A stretch of DNA of 64,000 nucleotides, from assembly GCF_041435215.1 (NCBI RefSeq), contig NZ_CP108394.1:7378001-7442000 (forward strand), given 5' to 3'. Below the pieces are notes generated by a model. The model had not been told where the DNA came from. It did no database searches and saw nothing but the letters and a program-made list of their open reading frames with translations. Each line of letters opens with the position of its first letter. Within the stretch, counting starts at the first letter, position 1. Shown piece by piece: positions 10,183-18,454 of this stretch. Source of the DNA: Streptomyces sp. NBC_01314 (GTDB taxonomy: Bacteria; Actinomycetota; Actinomycetes; Streptomycetales; Streptomycetaceae). The translations under genes and the position numbers were made by a program.

Positions 10183-11499
10183 TCAGGCCGATCCTGCCCC
10201 CTGAGGAGGGGCCGGGAACGGCAGGACGGCCACTGTTACGTTGTCGTGGCCACCGCCGTCGAGGGCCCGGCCGACCAGAACCTGCGCGCAGTGCAGCGGT
10301 CGCTCGGCCGCGTCGAGGGGCACGGCCTCGGCCATCTCCTCGGCGGCCTCCGCGTAGTTCCACAGTCCGTCGGTGCACACCACCACCACACCCGGCCGGT
10401 CCGGTTTGAAGGAAGCGGTGTGCGGCTCCAGTTCGTACGCGTCCGCGCCGAGCCAGCCGGTGATCGCGTGGGCGCGCTCGTCGGCGTACGCCTCGGCCTC
10501 GCTCATCAGTCCCGCGGACACCATCTGTGCCGCCCACGAGTCGTCCTCGGTGAGCCGGGCCGGGGGTGCGCTCCGGTCCACCGGGACCCAGTAGGCGCGG
10601 CTGTCGCCGACCCAGCCGACGACCAGCAGGCTCGGTGTGACGACGGAGCCGACGATGGTGCACGCCGGCGCGTTCTGGTGCGGGGCGTGCTCCTGGGCCG
10701 TCTCCGGCTCCTCCGCCAGGGCGTTGACGGCGGCTGCGGCGGCGACGATCGCGTCGTGCAACGCCTGCTGCGGATGGGTGCCGCGCGGCAGCGAGTCCAG
10801 CACGGTCTCGTTGGCGACGCGGGCCGCGGCGAGCGAGGCGTCGTCGGGGCGGGTCGCGGAGGACACGCCGTCGCAGACGATCGCGACGACCGCGGGGGAG
10901 CCGTCCGGCAGCGCGGTCGAGGAGATCGCGAACGAGTCCTCGTTGCGGTGGTGGCGCAGGCCTCGGTCGCTGACCGCGGCCACCGCGCCCAACTCCAGTT
11001 CCATGTGGTCACGTTCGCGTGGCTGGGCGTGCCCGCAGTTCTCGCAGTAGCCGTCCCGGTCGACATGGCCCGCGCGGCAGGCCACGCACACCTTCGTGCC
11101 GGCCGGCGGGGTGGCGAGGTCGGCGGTGCGCGGATCCGGCGGCTGGGGCGCGGCCAGCGGGTACTCGTCGGGCTCGCGGGGCCGGTCGAACCGTACGCCC
11201 CGCCCCGGACCGGGCAGTTCGCCGCCGCCGGAGTCGGTGCCCGGGATGTCGGTGGGGCGGACCACCGGCGGGGGCGTGTCGGTGCTGGGCTGGGAGGCGA
11301 GGGGCCAGTCCACGGGCGTGGCCTCGTCGGGCGCGTCACCCGTCGTCCCGTTCAGGGTGACGGTCGGCTGGTCCTCCGGCGGTGCGGGCACCGCCGAGAG
11401 GTCATGGCCGCACGCACCGCAGAAGCGGTCGTCCGAGGCGAGGGGCCACTCGCAGATCGGGCACTTCGTCAGCGCGGTCGGCTGGGGCATCTGCGACAT
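10183..11499 (-). CDS. PP2C-family Ser/Thr protein phosphatase with two zinc-ribbon motifs
   Basis: A 438-residue protein. CPICEWPL...CGACGHD (residues about 10-30) and CVACRAGHVDRDGYCENCG (near 135) are zinc-ribbon-like. The PP2C domain follows with the metal-binding motifs RHHRNEDSF, VCDGVSSA, GWVGDSRAYW, VCTDGLWNYAE and GGHDNVTV. It would remove phosphates placed by the kinase encoded directly upstream. The kinase stop (TAG, 11505-11503) is followed at once by TTG ATG; the ATG at 11499 is preferred, and TTG at 11502 is possible. No transmembrane segment. Confidence 0.9.
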   Translation of the reverse strand: MSQMPQPTALTKCPICEWPLASDDRFCGACGHDLSAVPAPPEDQPTVTLNGTTGDAPDEATPVDWPLASQPSTDTPPPVVRPTDIPGTDSGGGELPGPGRGVRFDRPREPDEYPLAAPQPPDPRTADLATPPAGTKVCVACRAGHVDRDGYCENCGHAQPRERDHMELELGAVAAVSDRGLRHHRNEDSFAISSTALPDGSPAVVAIVCDGVSSATRPDDASLAAARVANETVLDSLPRGTHPQQALHDAIVAAAAAVNALAEEPETAQEHAPHQNAPACTIVGSVVTPSLLVVGWVGDSRAYWVPVDRSAPPARLTEDDSWAAQMVSAGLMSEAEAYADERAHAITGWLGADAYELEPHTASFKPDRPGVVVVCTDGLWNYAEAAEEMAEAVPLDAAERPLHCAQVLVGRALDGGGHDNVTVAVLPFPAPPQGAGSA

Positions 11500-11502
11500 C
11501 AA

Positions 11503-14247
11503 CTACACCCACGTCCGGGGGCGGTAACGGTTGGCACGTTCCACCAGGTCGATCCTCTCCTCGCCGCCTTGGGCGAGCCGGGCCAGTGTGCGGTACGACC
11601 GCTCCAGTCCGAAGCGGAGGCCGCGCTCGTCCAGCGCGCTGCCGAGCAGCACCCGACCGCCGGCCGGGGGCGCGGCACCCTGGCCCCCGGAGAGTACCCA
11701 GTCCAGGGCGCAGCCAAGGACCTCTGTGGACAACTGCTCGCGGCGCACCGCGTCAAGACCGTACCCGCCGAGCGCCTCGACCTGCCCGGCGGCCGCCGTC
11801 AGGTCGTCCAGGAACGGCGTGTCCGGCACGCTCCCGGACGGAGCGGCTCCGGGCGACACGGCCCCGGGAAGCACGGCCCCGGACCCGAGCGTCGCCTCCG
11901 TACGGTGTCTGAGCCGCGCCCGTACGGCGGCGACCCGGGCGGCGGTGTAGTGGATGGACGCCTCCGGTACGGACTCCAGGGTGTGCACGGCGTTCTGCCG
12001 GTCCCCGGCGGTCAGCCGGACCCGGGCGAGCCCGAACGCGGTGCTGACGAAGCTGGGGTCGGTCGTCCACACCAGGCGGTAGTACTCGGCGGCGTTGTCC
12101 AGCTGCCCGAGCACCTCGGCGCACAGACCGAGGGCCAGCTTGGGGGCGGGCTCGCCCGGGAAGGCGTCGTAGATCGCGTCGAAGGACAGCGCGGCGTTCT
12201 CGTGGTCGCCTGTGGCGAGCGCGGTCACGCCCCGGTACCAGACCACCCGCCAGTCGTCGGGGTGGTCCCGCTCCAGGGCGTCCAGGGTGGCCAGGGCGAT
12301 GGTGAACTCGCCCATCTCCAGCCGGGCCCGCAGCTCGCGCAGCCGCAGCTCCAGTGAGCCGCTGGGGGCCGAGTGCAGCGCCGTGATCAGCTCGGTGGGC
12401 GCGGAGGTCATGAGCCCCGCCAGGAACCCGGCGTTCGGGTCTCCCGGGTCCACGCGCGGCACGGGCAGCGCGAGGGCCGCGGCGGCGGTGTCGAGCTCCC
12501 TGGTGAGCCGGACGGGAACGGCCGCGCCGCCGGTCAGCGGAGCGGGCGTACCGGAAGGCGATCCTCCGCTTCCGACGAGCGAAGCGGAAGGTGAACCTCC
12601 GTTCGTGGCAGGTGGAGCGGAAGCCGAACCACCGTTCCGGGCGGTCGCCACCGTGCCTCGCCGGAGGCCCTTCGCCACCGGAATCACCCGCGTCCCCAGC
12701 CGGGACACATCCCTGTCCAGCTTCGCGAACAGTTCCGTGTCCGTGACCTTCACCTCGGGGCCGAAGATCGTGGACAGGGCGGGTCGCGCCCGGCCCGTCT
12801 GGAGGGAGACGACCTCCCGCAGCACACCGGTCAGCTGCTCCGACATCTCCTGCGCGGAGGCGAACCGGCGGGCCGGGTCGGGGTCGGTGGCACGGACCAG
12901 CAGGCGGTAGAAGGACTCGTACTGGCGGAAGACCTCGATGTTGTCGGGGTCGGGCAGGGAGTCCACGAAGACGTTCGTGTAGCCCTGGAAGTCGAAGGTG
13001 AGGACCGCGAGCGTCCGGGCGACCGTGTACAGGTCGGAGGCCACCGACGGGCCCACGTCGGCGACTTCGGGTGCCTGGTAGCCGACCGTGCCGTAGATGG
13101 CCGACTCGTCGTCGTCCATCCTGCGCACCGCGCCCATGTCGATCAGCTTGAGCTGGTCCTCGGTCTGGATCGCGTTGTCGACCTTGAAGTCGCAGTACAG
13201 CAGGTTGCGGCTGTGGAGGTGACCGAGCGCCTCCAGCGCCTCGATGCCGTACGCGCACGCCTGCTCGACCGGGAGCGGGTCCCGGCGGCCGTCCGGCGTG
13301 CGGCGGTCGTTGGCGATCTCCTTGAGGGACTTGCCGCCGACGTACTCCATGACGATGTACCCGTCCAGCGAGCCGGTGTGCTGGTCGAGGTGCTCGACGA
13401 AGTTGTAGATGCGGACGATGTTGGAGTGCTCGATCTCGGCGAGGAAGCGGCGCTCGGAGATCGCTGCGGCCATCGCGTCCTGGTCGCCGGTGTCGAGCAG
13501 GCCCTTCAGTACGACCCACCGGTCCGACACCGCCCGGTCGATGGCCAGGTAGACCCAGCCCAGGCCGCCGTGCGCGAGACAGCCCACGACCTCGTACTGG
13601 CCGCGCACTATGTCGCCCGAGTGCAGCTTCGGCACGAACGAGTACGGGTGGCCGCACTTGGTGCAGAAGCCCTCCGTGCGCCCCGGCCGCTCACCGCGCG
13701 CCCGCCCGACCGGCGCCCCGCAGTCGGAGCGCGAGCAGAACCGCTTGCGCTCGGGCACCTCGGCGGTCTCCAGGACCATCGCGCGGGGGTCCGGACGAGG
13801 CACATCCGGGACCTGCACGAGACCGACACCGAGGCGGGCCCGCCCCGAGGAGCCGGCGGTCTTGCCGGAGCTGCGCACCGACACCGAACGGCCCGTCGTC
13901 CTGCCCGACAGGGCGCGCGAGAGCCGCCCGGACACCGAGCGCCGGGACTGCGAGGAGCGCGCGGACGAGCGCGAGGCGCGCGAACTGCTGGAACCGGAGC
14001 CGCGTGAGCCCCTGCCGCCTCCGGTGATGCCGGTGGGCGGGGAGTTGACCATGCCGCTCGCCGAGACGACCGGCGCGAGACCGCAGGTGTCGCAGTACAG
14101 CTCGCCGCCGCCCATGTCCTCGTACGATCCCGAGCAACCGGGCCGCTGGCACGACTGCTGCGGAGCCTCTTCGCCTGTCTGACCTTCGCCTGCCTGGCTT
14201 TCGCTCGTCAGGCCTTCGTTCGTCAGGCCTTCGTTCGTCCCACTCAC
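11503..14247 (-). CDS. pknG: PknG-type serine/threonine protein kinase
   Basis: A 914-residue soluble kinase with the PknG layout. It has a first zinc ribbon (CQRPGC...CDTCG, residues 33-56), a Ser/Arg-rich disordered stretch (75-135), a rubredoxin-like ribbon (CSRSDCGAP...CTKCGH, 171-200), the kinase domain and a C-terminal TPR solenoid. The glycine loop is AHGGLGWVY, the catalytic Lys is 248 (VVLKG), the catalytic loop is YCDFKVDN (Asp353) and the metal loop is IDMG (Asp370) instead of DFG. YIVMEYVGGKSL and YQAPEV closely match mycobacterial PknG. The GTG start overlaps the previous stop (GTGA) and follows AGGAGG. The N-terminus carries a short repeat, NEGLTNEGLT. Its neighbours encode GlnX- and GlnH-like proteins, as in mycobacteria. 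Confidence 0.9.
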   Translation of the reverse strand: MSGTNEGLTNEGLTSESQAGEGQTGEEAPQQSCQRPGCSGSYEDMGGGELYCDTCGLAPVVSASGMVNSPPTGITGGGRGSRGSGSSSSRASRSSARSSQSRRSVSGRLSRALSGRTTGRSVSVRSSGKTAGSSGRARLGVGLVQVPDVPRPDPRAMVLETAEVPERKRFCSRSDCGAPVGRARGERPGRTEGFCTKCGHPYSFVPKLHSGDIVRGQYEVVGCLAHGGLGWVYLAIDRAVSDRWVVLKGLLDTGDQDAMAAAISERRFLAEIEHSNIVRIYNFVEHLDQHTGSLDGYIVMEYVGGKSLKEIANDRRTPDGRRDPLPVEQACAYGIEALEALGHLHSRNLLYCDFKVDNAIQTEDQLKLIDMGAVRRMDDDESAIYGTVGYQAPEVADVGPSVASDLYTVARTLAVLTFDFQGYTNVFVDSLPDPDNIEVFRQYESFYRLLVRATDPDPARRFASAQEMSEQLTGVLREVVSLQTGRARPALSTIFGPEVKVTDTELFAKLDRDVSRLGTRVIPVAKGLRRGTVATARNGGSASAPPATNGGSPSASLVGSGGSPSGTPAPLTGGAAVPVRLTRELDTAAAALALPVPRVDPGDPNAGFLAGLMTSAPTELITALHSAPSGSLELRLRELRARLEMGEFTIALATLDALERDHPDDWRVVWYRGVTALATGDHENAALSFDAIYDAFPGEPAPKLALGLCAEVLGQLDNAAEYYRLVWTTDPSFVSTAFGLARVRLTAGDRQNAVHTLESVPEASIHYTAARVAAVRARLRHRTEATLGSGAVLPGAVSPGAAPSGSVPDTPFLDDLTAAAGQVEALGGYGLDAVRREQLSTEVLGCALDWVLSGGQGAAPPAGGRVLLGSALDERGLRFGLERSYRTLARLAQGGEERIDLVERANRYRPRTWV

Positions 14248-15569
14248 GATTCCTCCTCCCTCCGGTCCTGGGGCGCGGGCCGGGCCGGCACCGACTGGCC
14301 CAGCAACTCGGCGGCCGCCTGCTGGTAGCGCAGCACCGTCATCTCGGCCACGCGCAGGTCACAGGGGGCACTCCACAGCATGCGCCGCGCCGCGTCGTAC
14401 CGCTCGATCAGCAGCGAGTCCTCCGCGAAGCCGTGCCGGGCGACCTTCGCCTTGTACGCGTCGAGTCGGCCGCGCAGCTCCGCGCGGACCGCCAGCGGCG
14501 CGGTGACCGCCGTCAACGACTCCCGGGCGCGCAGCAGTTCGTCGTCCGCCTTCTGCTCCAACGACTCCAGCAGCGGGGACAGCCGGTGCCACTGCGCGTG
14601 TCTGCGGTACTCCGCAGCCATCGCCAACTGCTCCTGCAGCACGGTCGGCGGGCCGCTCACCACGGGCACCTCGGTCGCGGCGATCTTCGCCAGCACCTCA
14701 CCGCGCGCGCTGCGCGCCTCGGCGAGCGTTCGGTCCGCGCGGCTGAGCACGTCCCGCAGCTTCAGCAGCCGCGACTCCGCGTCCTGCCGGACCGTCAGCA
14801 CGGCGTCGATCTCCCGCCGTACGTCCTCCAGGGCACGCGCCTCACGGTCGTACGTCGTGGTGTCCGGTCGGCCGCCGCCGGGCGCCGAACTGCCCGGCGT
14901 GGGGACCCAGAAGGCGAGCGGGTCGGAGATGACCTGCTCGCGGAGCCGGGTCAGGGTGCGGGTGATCCGCTCCAGGTCGTCGCCTGCCGGGTGCTCGCCG
15001 GGACGTACACCGACGGAGTGCGCGAGCTGGCGGGTGCGCTGGAGCTCGGCGGCCAGCAGATCGATCCGGGCGGGCAGCGCGGACCACACCGCGTCGGCGG
15101 CCACGACCATGTCCAGCGAGGACGCGTACAGGTCGTTCATCCGGTCCACGAGGGTGACCAGCGAGAACTGCTCGCTGAGCCGGCTCGCGCCCTGCAGCGT
15201 CGGCGCGTTCGCCATCGCCGTGGCACTGCCCGCGACCGTCACCGCCTCACCGCGCAGCAGTTCGGTCAGGTCCACCAGGTCCTCGCGGCTGGACCAGCGG
15301 CGCCGCGAACGGATCTCCCGGGCGGAGCGCAGCGCGTCCGCGTATGCGTCGAAGTACGCCCACAGCAGCGTGATCGACGCGTCCGCCGACGTCCAGCGTT
15401 CCTTGGTGATGCCGGTCAGCGCGGCGCCTTCGAGAAGTCTGCGACCCGCGTGGTCCTGCAGGGCGAGCAGCGAGGTCTCGATGGCCTCGTGCTCCGCCCC
15501 GAGCCGCGCGAGCGCACGGTCCACCTCGTCCCGGTCCATCACCGGCCCGGTGGATCCCGCGACGCCCAT
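14244..15569 (-). CDS. Predicted coiled-coil protein in the PknG cluster
   Basis: A 441-residue protein that is almost entirely helical, with long heptad-like stretches (ALEDVRREIDAVLTVRQDAESRLLKLRDVLSRADRTLAEAR), no signal peptide and no membrane helix. The start ATG follows GAGAGGTGA. It is translationally coupled to the kinase (GTGA overlap), which suggests stoichiometric synthesis. I recognise no family, and the mycobacterial PknG operon as I know it has no such member. It may be a scaffold or adaptor between the membrane sensor and the kinase, but that is inference from position only. Confidence 0.75.
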   Translation of the reverse strand: MGVAGSTGPVMDRDEVDRALARLGAEHEAIETSLLALQDHAGRRLLEGAALTGITKERWTSADASITLLWAYFDAYADALRSAREIRSRRRWSSREDLVDLTELLRGEAVTVAGSATAMANAPTLQGASRLSEQFSLVTLVDRMNDLYASSLDMVVAADAVWSALPARIDLLAAELQRTRQLAHSVGVRPGEHPAGDDLERITRTLTRLREQVISDPLAFWVPTPGSSAPGGGRPDTTTYDREARALEDVRREIDAVLTVRQDAESRLLKLRDVLSRADRTLAEARSARGEVLAKIAATEVPVVSGPPTVLQEQLAMAAEYRRHAQWHRLSPLLESLEQKADDELLRARESLTAVTAPLAVRAELRGRLDAYKAKVARHGFAEDSLLIERYDAARRMLWSAPCDLRVAEMTVLRYQQAAAELLGQSVPARPAPQDRREEES

Positions 15570-15636
15570 CGATCACCTCTCGCTGCTGTCGGTGTACGTC
15601 AGTTGAACGCGGTCCTCGTACGTCGGTCCTGCCGCG

Positions 15637-16671
15637 TCAGTCGCGGTACTGCTGGGGGGAGGGCGGCCGGGACTTCTCCGCGTTCCCCACCATCGTGGCG
15701 GACAGCCAGGTGGTGTACGAGTCCTGCCAGCCGTCCTTGAGATAGTCCACCAGTACCTGGTTGACCCGGCGTACCAGATCATCCGCCTCCAGGTTCATCG
15801 CCACGCCGTAGTACTCGGTGGTGAACGGCTCACCCTTCAGATCGACCGTCGGGTCCTGCGCCGCCTGGCTCGCGGCGAGGGCGCCGTCGGTGACCACGGC
15901 GTCGACCTCGCCGAGCTGGAGCCTTACCAGGCAGTCGAGTTGGTTGGGGACCTGCAGGGATATGTCGGTGGAGGCGGGTACCTGGCCCGAGTCCTTGCCG
16001 GCTGTAAGGGCGGACAGGGCCGTGGACGTGGCCGCCGTGCAGATCCTCTTGTCCGCCAGTGTCTTGCCGTAGCCCTTGATCGTCGAGGACCTGGGGGCCA
16101 GGACCTGCTGCCCGGTTTTGAAGTACGGCTGGGAGAAGGCGACTTCCGCCATGCGATCGCAGCTGATCGTCATGGTGCGGACCACCATGTCGACGGTCCC
16201 CTTCTGGAGGGCGGTGATGCGCTGGTTCGTGGGAATCGCTTTGAGGCGCACCTTGTCCGGGTTGCCGAGTATCTCTTTGGCGATGCGGTGCACGATGTCG
16301 ATGTCGAAGCCCTCCAGTTGGGCGTCGTCGTTCGTGCTGTTCGGGTCGCGGTAGCCCCAGCGGAAGCTGTTCTGGTCGACGCCGACCGTGATGTAGTCCT
16401 TGTCCCTGATCCGCTGAATCGTCTTGCCGGACTGGTCCGAGGAGGGGCTGAGGCTCCGGTTCTGCGGGTCGCCCTTCTTCTTGCAGTCGTCCGCCCGCGC
16501 CTGCGTTCCCCGGGTGACCCCCTGGCCCCCGTTGCCCGTGACGCCGTCGCCGCGTGTCCCGCTCACCGGCAGCACCAGGGCGAAGACCACGGCCAGGGCG
16601 CAGAGGACCGCCATCGCGCCCACGCCGCCCCAGCCCCTGAGACCGGCCCGCAGGCGTCGTACCGCATTCAT
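15637..16671 (-). CDS. GlnH-like extracellular solute-binding protein (family 3)
   Basis: A 344-residue polar amino-acid-type binding protein (SBP_bac_3 fold): GVDQNSFRWGYRD, LEGFDIDIVHRIAKEI, QKGTVDMVVRTMTIS, FSQPYFKTGQQVL and the late VNQVLVDYLKDGW. The N-terminus has a basic patch and one hydrophobic helix (residues about 17-38) with no lipobox cysteine, so it is probably membrane-anchored rather than a lipoprotein like mycobacterial GlnH. No ABC permease or ATPase for amino acids is nearby, which supports a sensing role rather than transport. The ATG at 16671 is chosen for the GAAGGGG six bases upstream; a longer frame continues back into the preceding gene. The gap to that gene is 35 bases. 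Confidence 0.85.
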   Translation of the reverse strand: MNAVRRLRAGLRGWGGVGAMAVLCALAVVFALVLPVSGTRGDGVTGNGGQGVTRGTQARADDCKKKGDPQNRSLSPSSDQSGKTIQRIRDKDYITVGVDQNSFRWGYRDPNSTNDDAQLEGFDIDIVHRIAKEILGNPDKVRLKAIPTNQRITALQKGTVDMVVRTMTISCDRMAEVAFSQPYFKTGQQVLAPRSSTIKGYGKTLADKRICTAATSTALSALTAGKDSGQVPASTDISLQVPNQLDCLVRLQLGEVDAVVTDGALAASQAAQDPTVDLKGEPFTTEYYGVAMNLEADDLVRRVNQVLVDYLKDGWQDSYTTWLSATMVGNAEKSRPPSPQQYRD

Positions 16672-16706
16672 CGCGACCCCTTCCACCGCGCCTCCTCCCG
16701 CCGCCG

Positions 16707-18179
16707 TCACCGGTACTCCGAAAGCCTGCGCCCGATGCCGAGCACCGCGCCCGCCGCGCCGATCACGGCCAGCACCGCGGCGCCCACGGGGAGGCCGAGC
16801 ATCGCGTCGCGGCCGTCCTGGGCTGCTCGCTCGAACTCCTTCGCCTCGTACACGCTCGCGATGCCCAGGTTCTTGTCGACCTGGTCGAAGCACTCGCCGG
16901 TCGGCTTGTCGCCGTTCTCGCAGGCGGCTGTGGACTTGCCACCGATCACCTGGGCGAGAGCGCACTGGTAGTCGCCCTTGTTGTCGGCCGCGCGGGCGTT
17001 CTTGTGCCGAGCCTGCCACTCCTCCATGCCGGCGCCGGCGGCCTGAAGGGGCTTCTCGCCACCGGCGTCGTCGGCGACCCGCTCGGCGGCGGCCAGCTGT
17101 TTCTTGAGCTTCGCCATACTGGCCTCGAACGCGTAGTCGAACTTGTCCACGCTGTCGCCCTTGGCGTTCTCGGTGGTCTCCGCGCCCCGGCTGATCAGGG
17201 TCAGGTTCTCGTTGCCGCGTGCGGTGAGGGAGGCGATGCGCGCGTCGTTCAGCACGGTCAGGGACCGCACACCGTTGTCGTAGGAGTCGTTGAGTCCCGA
17301 GCGGGCGAGGGTGTGACCGCCGGCCAGCCACAGCAGGACGACGGCCGACGCGGCCGTCGCCGCGACGAGACCGTGGTTCAACACCCGGTTCGTTCGCTGG
17401 TAGTTACGGCGCTGGGCCCAGACGAGGCCGCCGATGGCGAGGACGCCGAGAGCGATCGCGGCCCACGGATACGACGTGGCGTCCGCGTAGTCGTCGCGGA
17501 GCTGCTCGTTCTCGTTGTCGTAGATGCTCTGCGCCTCTTCGAGCATCTTCTGCATCTTGTCGTTCGCGTAGCGCAGATAGGCGCCGCCCAGCGGGTAGCC
17601 CAGCCGGTTGTTGGCGCGGGCCCGCTCGACCAGGCCCTTGTACTCGGGCAGCAGGGCGTTCAGCTTGGCGATGCGTTCCTCGGATTCGGAGCCGGCCTCC
17701 GACGCGGTCGCGGCGAGGGCCAGCTGCTTCGCGGCCTCCCGCATCTCCCGCTCGTACTCCTCGCGCGACTCCTCGGTCTCCTGCCCGCCCGCCAGGAATC
17801 CGCTGGAGGCCGCGGTGTTGGCGGCGGCCAGGGAACTGTAGATCTCCGCCGCCGCCGAACTCAGCGGCTGGCTGCCGTGCAGTACGTCGTCGGCGGCGGC
17901 CGAGCGGTCGTTCATCTGCCAGGCGGTGACGGAGCCGAACACGACGACCAGGAGGGCGAGGACGGCGCCGATGATGCGCAGCCGGCCGGGCTCGGTCGTC
18001 GCGGCGGCGCGCAGCTGGTCGACGCCCTCCGCGAACGCCGTCCGGCGGGGCGGGCCGCCGTGCGGGTCCGGGGACGGCACGGGGGGCCTCGGCGGGTGCG
18101 AGGCCTGTGGCGGCACGGCCGGGCCCGGGCCCGCGGGTGGTGCCGTCGGTGCCGTGCTGCCCTCCGGCGTGAATGTCAC
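16707..18179 (-). CDS. GlnX-like four-helix membrane protein of the PknG pathway
   Basis: A 490-residue membrane protein. A proline-rich cytoplasmic N-terminus of about 60 residues precedes TM1 (68-88). A helical extracytoplasmic domain (about 90-235) rich in Ala/Glu follows, then TM2 (238-255), TM3 (270-288), a second helical extracytoplasmic domain and TM4 (461-483). The paired TM-coiled coil-TM layout resembles chemoreceptor and histidine-kinase sensor modules and matches the four-pass GlnX that relays amino-acid binding by GlnH to PknG in mycobacteria. It is the first gene of the cluster and probably sets its promoter. Four cysteines in the second loop may form disulfides. Homology to GlnX is inferred from topology and context rather than clear sequence motifs. 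Confidence 0.75.
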   Translation of the reverse strand: MTFTPEGSTAPTAPPAGPGPAVPPQASHPPRPPVPSPDPHGGPPRRTAFAEGVDQLRAAATTEPGRLRIIGAVLALLVVVFGSVTAWQMNDRSAAADDVLHGSQPLSSAAAEIYSSLAAANTAASSGFLAGGQETEESREEYEREMREAAKQLALAATASEAGSESEERIAKLNALLPEYKGLVERARANNRLGYPLGGAYLRYANDKMQKMLEEAQSIYDNENEQLRDDYADATSYPWAAIALGVLAIGGLVWAQRRNYQRTNRVLNHGLVAATAASAVVLLWLAGGHTLARSGLNDSYDNGVRSLTVLNDARIASLTARGNENLTLISRGAETTENAKGDSVDKFDYAFEASMAKLKKQLAAAERVADDAGGEKPLQAAGAGMEEWQARHKNARAADNKGDYQCALAQVIGGKSTAACENGDKPTGECFDQVDKNLGIASVYEAKEFERAAQDGRDAMLGLPVGAAVLAVIGAAGAVLGIGRRLSEYR

Positions 18180-18454
18180 CTGACCTCCCCCTGGTCATCC
18201 GTCCGTCACGTCCGCCCGCTCGCACGGACAGAGGTGCACGGCCGCAAGTATCGCCGTCGGGACTGACAACGCACAGACCTTGACTCGATCTTGTTCCCCG
18301 ATCGTGTCCGTACGTGCTGCGCTTGTCGAATTCCGGCGCAGCACAAGGCCCTCCGCACCACCCCCTGCCCATGAATACGCACTTCGGTCGGGTTCGGTTC
18401 CCTGGGGTTCGAACGCGTTCGAGGGGGAGATCGGGGGTGGCACGGGCCGTCGGC
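18180..18454. other. Intergenic region with a 14-bp perfect palindrome
   Basis: This 275-base gap lies between the sugar-kinase stop and the start of the PknG cluster, so it should hold the cluster promoter and the sugar-operon terminator. The palindrome TCGAACGCGTTCGA at 18409-18422 is the only strong symmetry I see; it could be an operator. No clear terminator hairpin was found. Confidence 0.4.

Noticed and set aside
8679..14247. VWA, PP2C and kinase as a tellurite-type TerY-P triad
   Set aside because: No TerD or other Ter proteins are present and the kinase is of PknG type; the PknG-GlnX-GlnH reading explains more.
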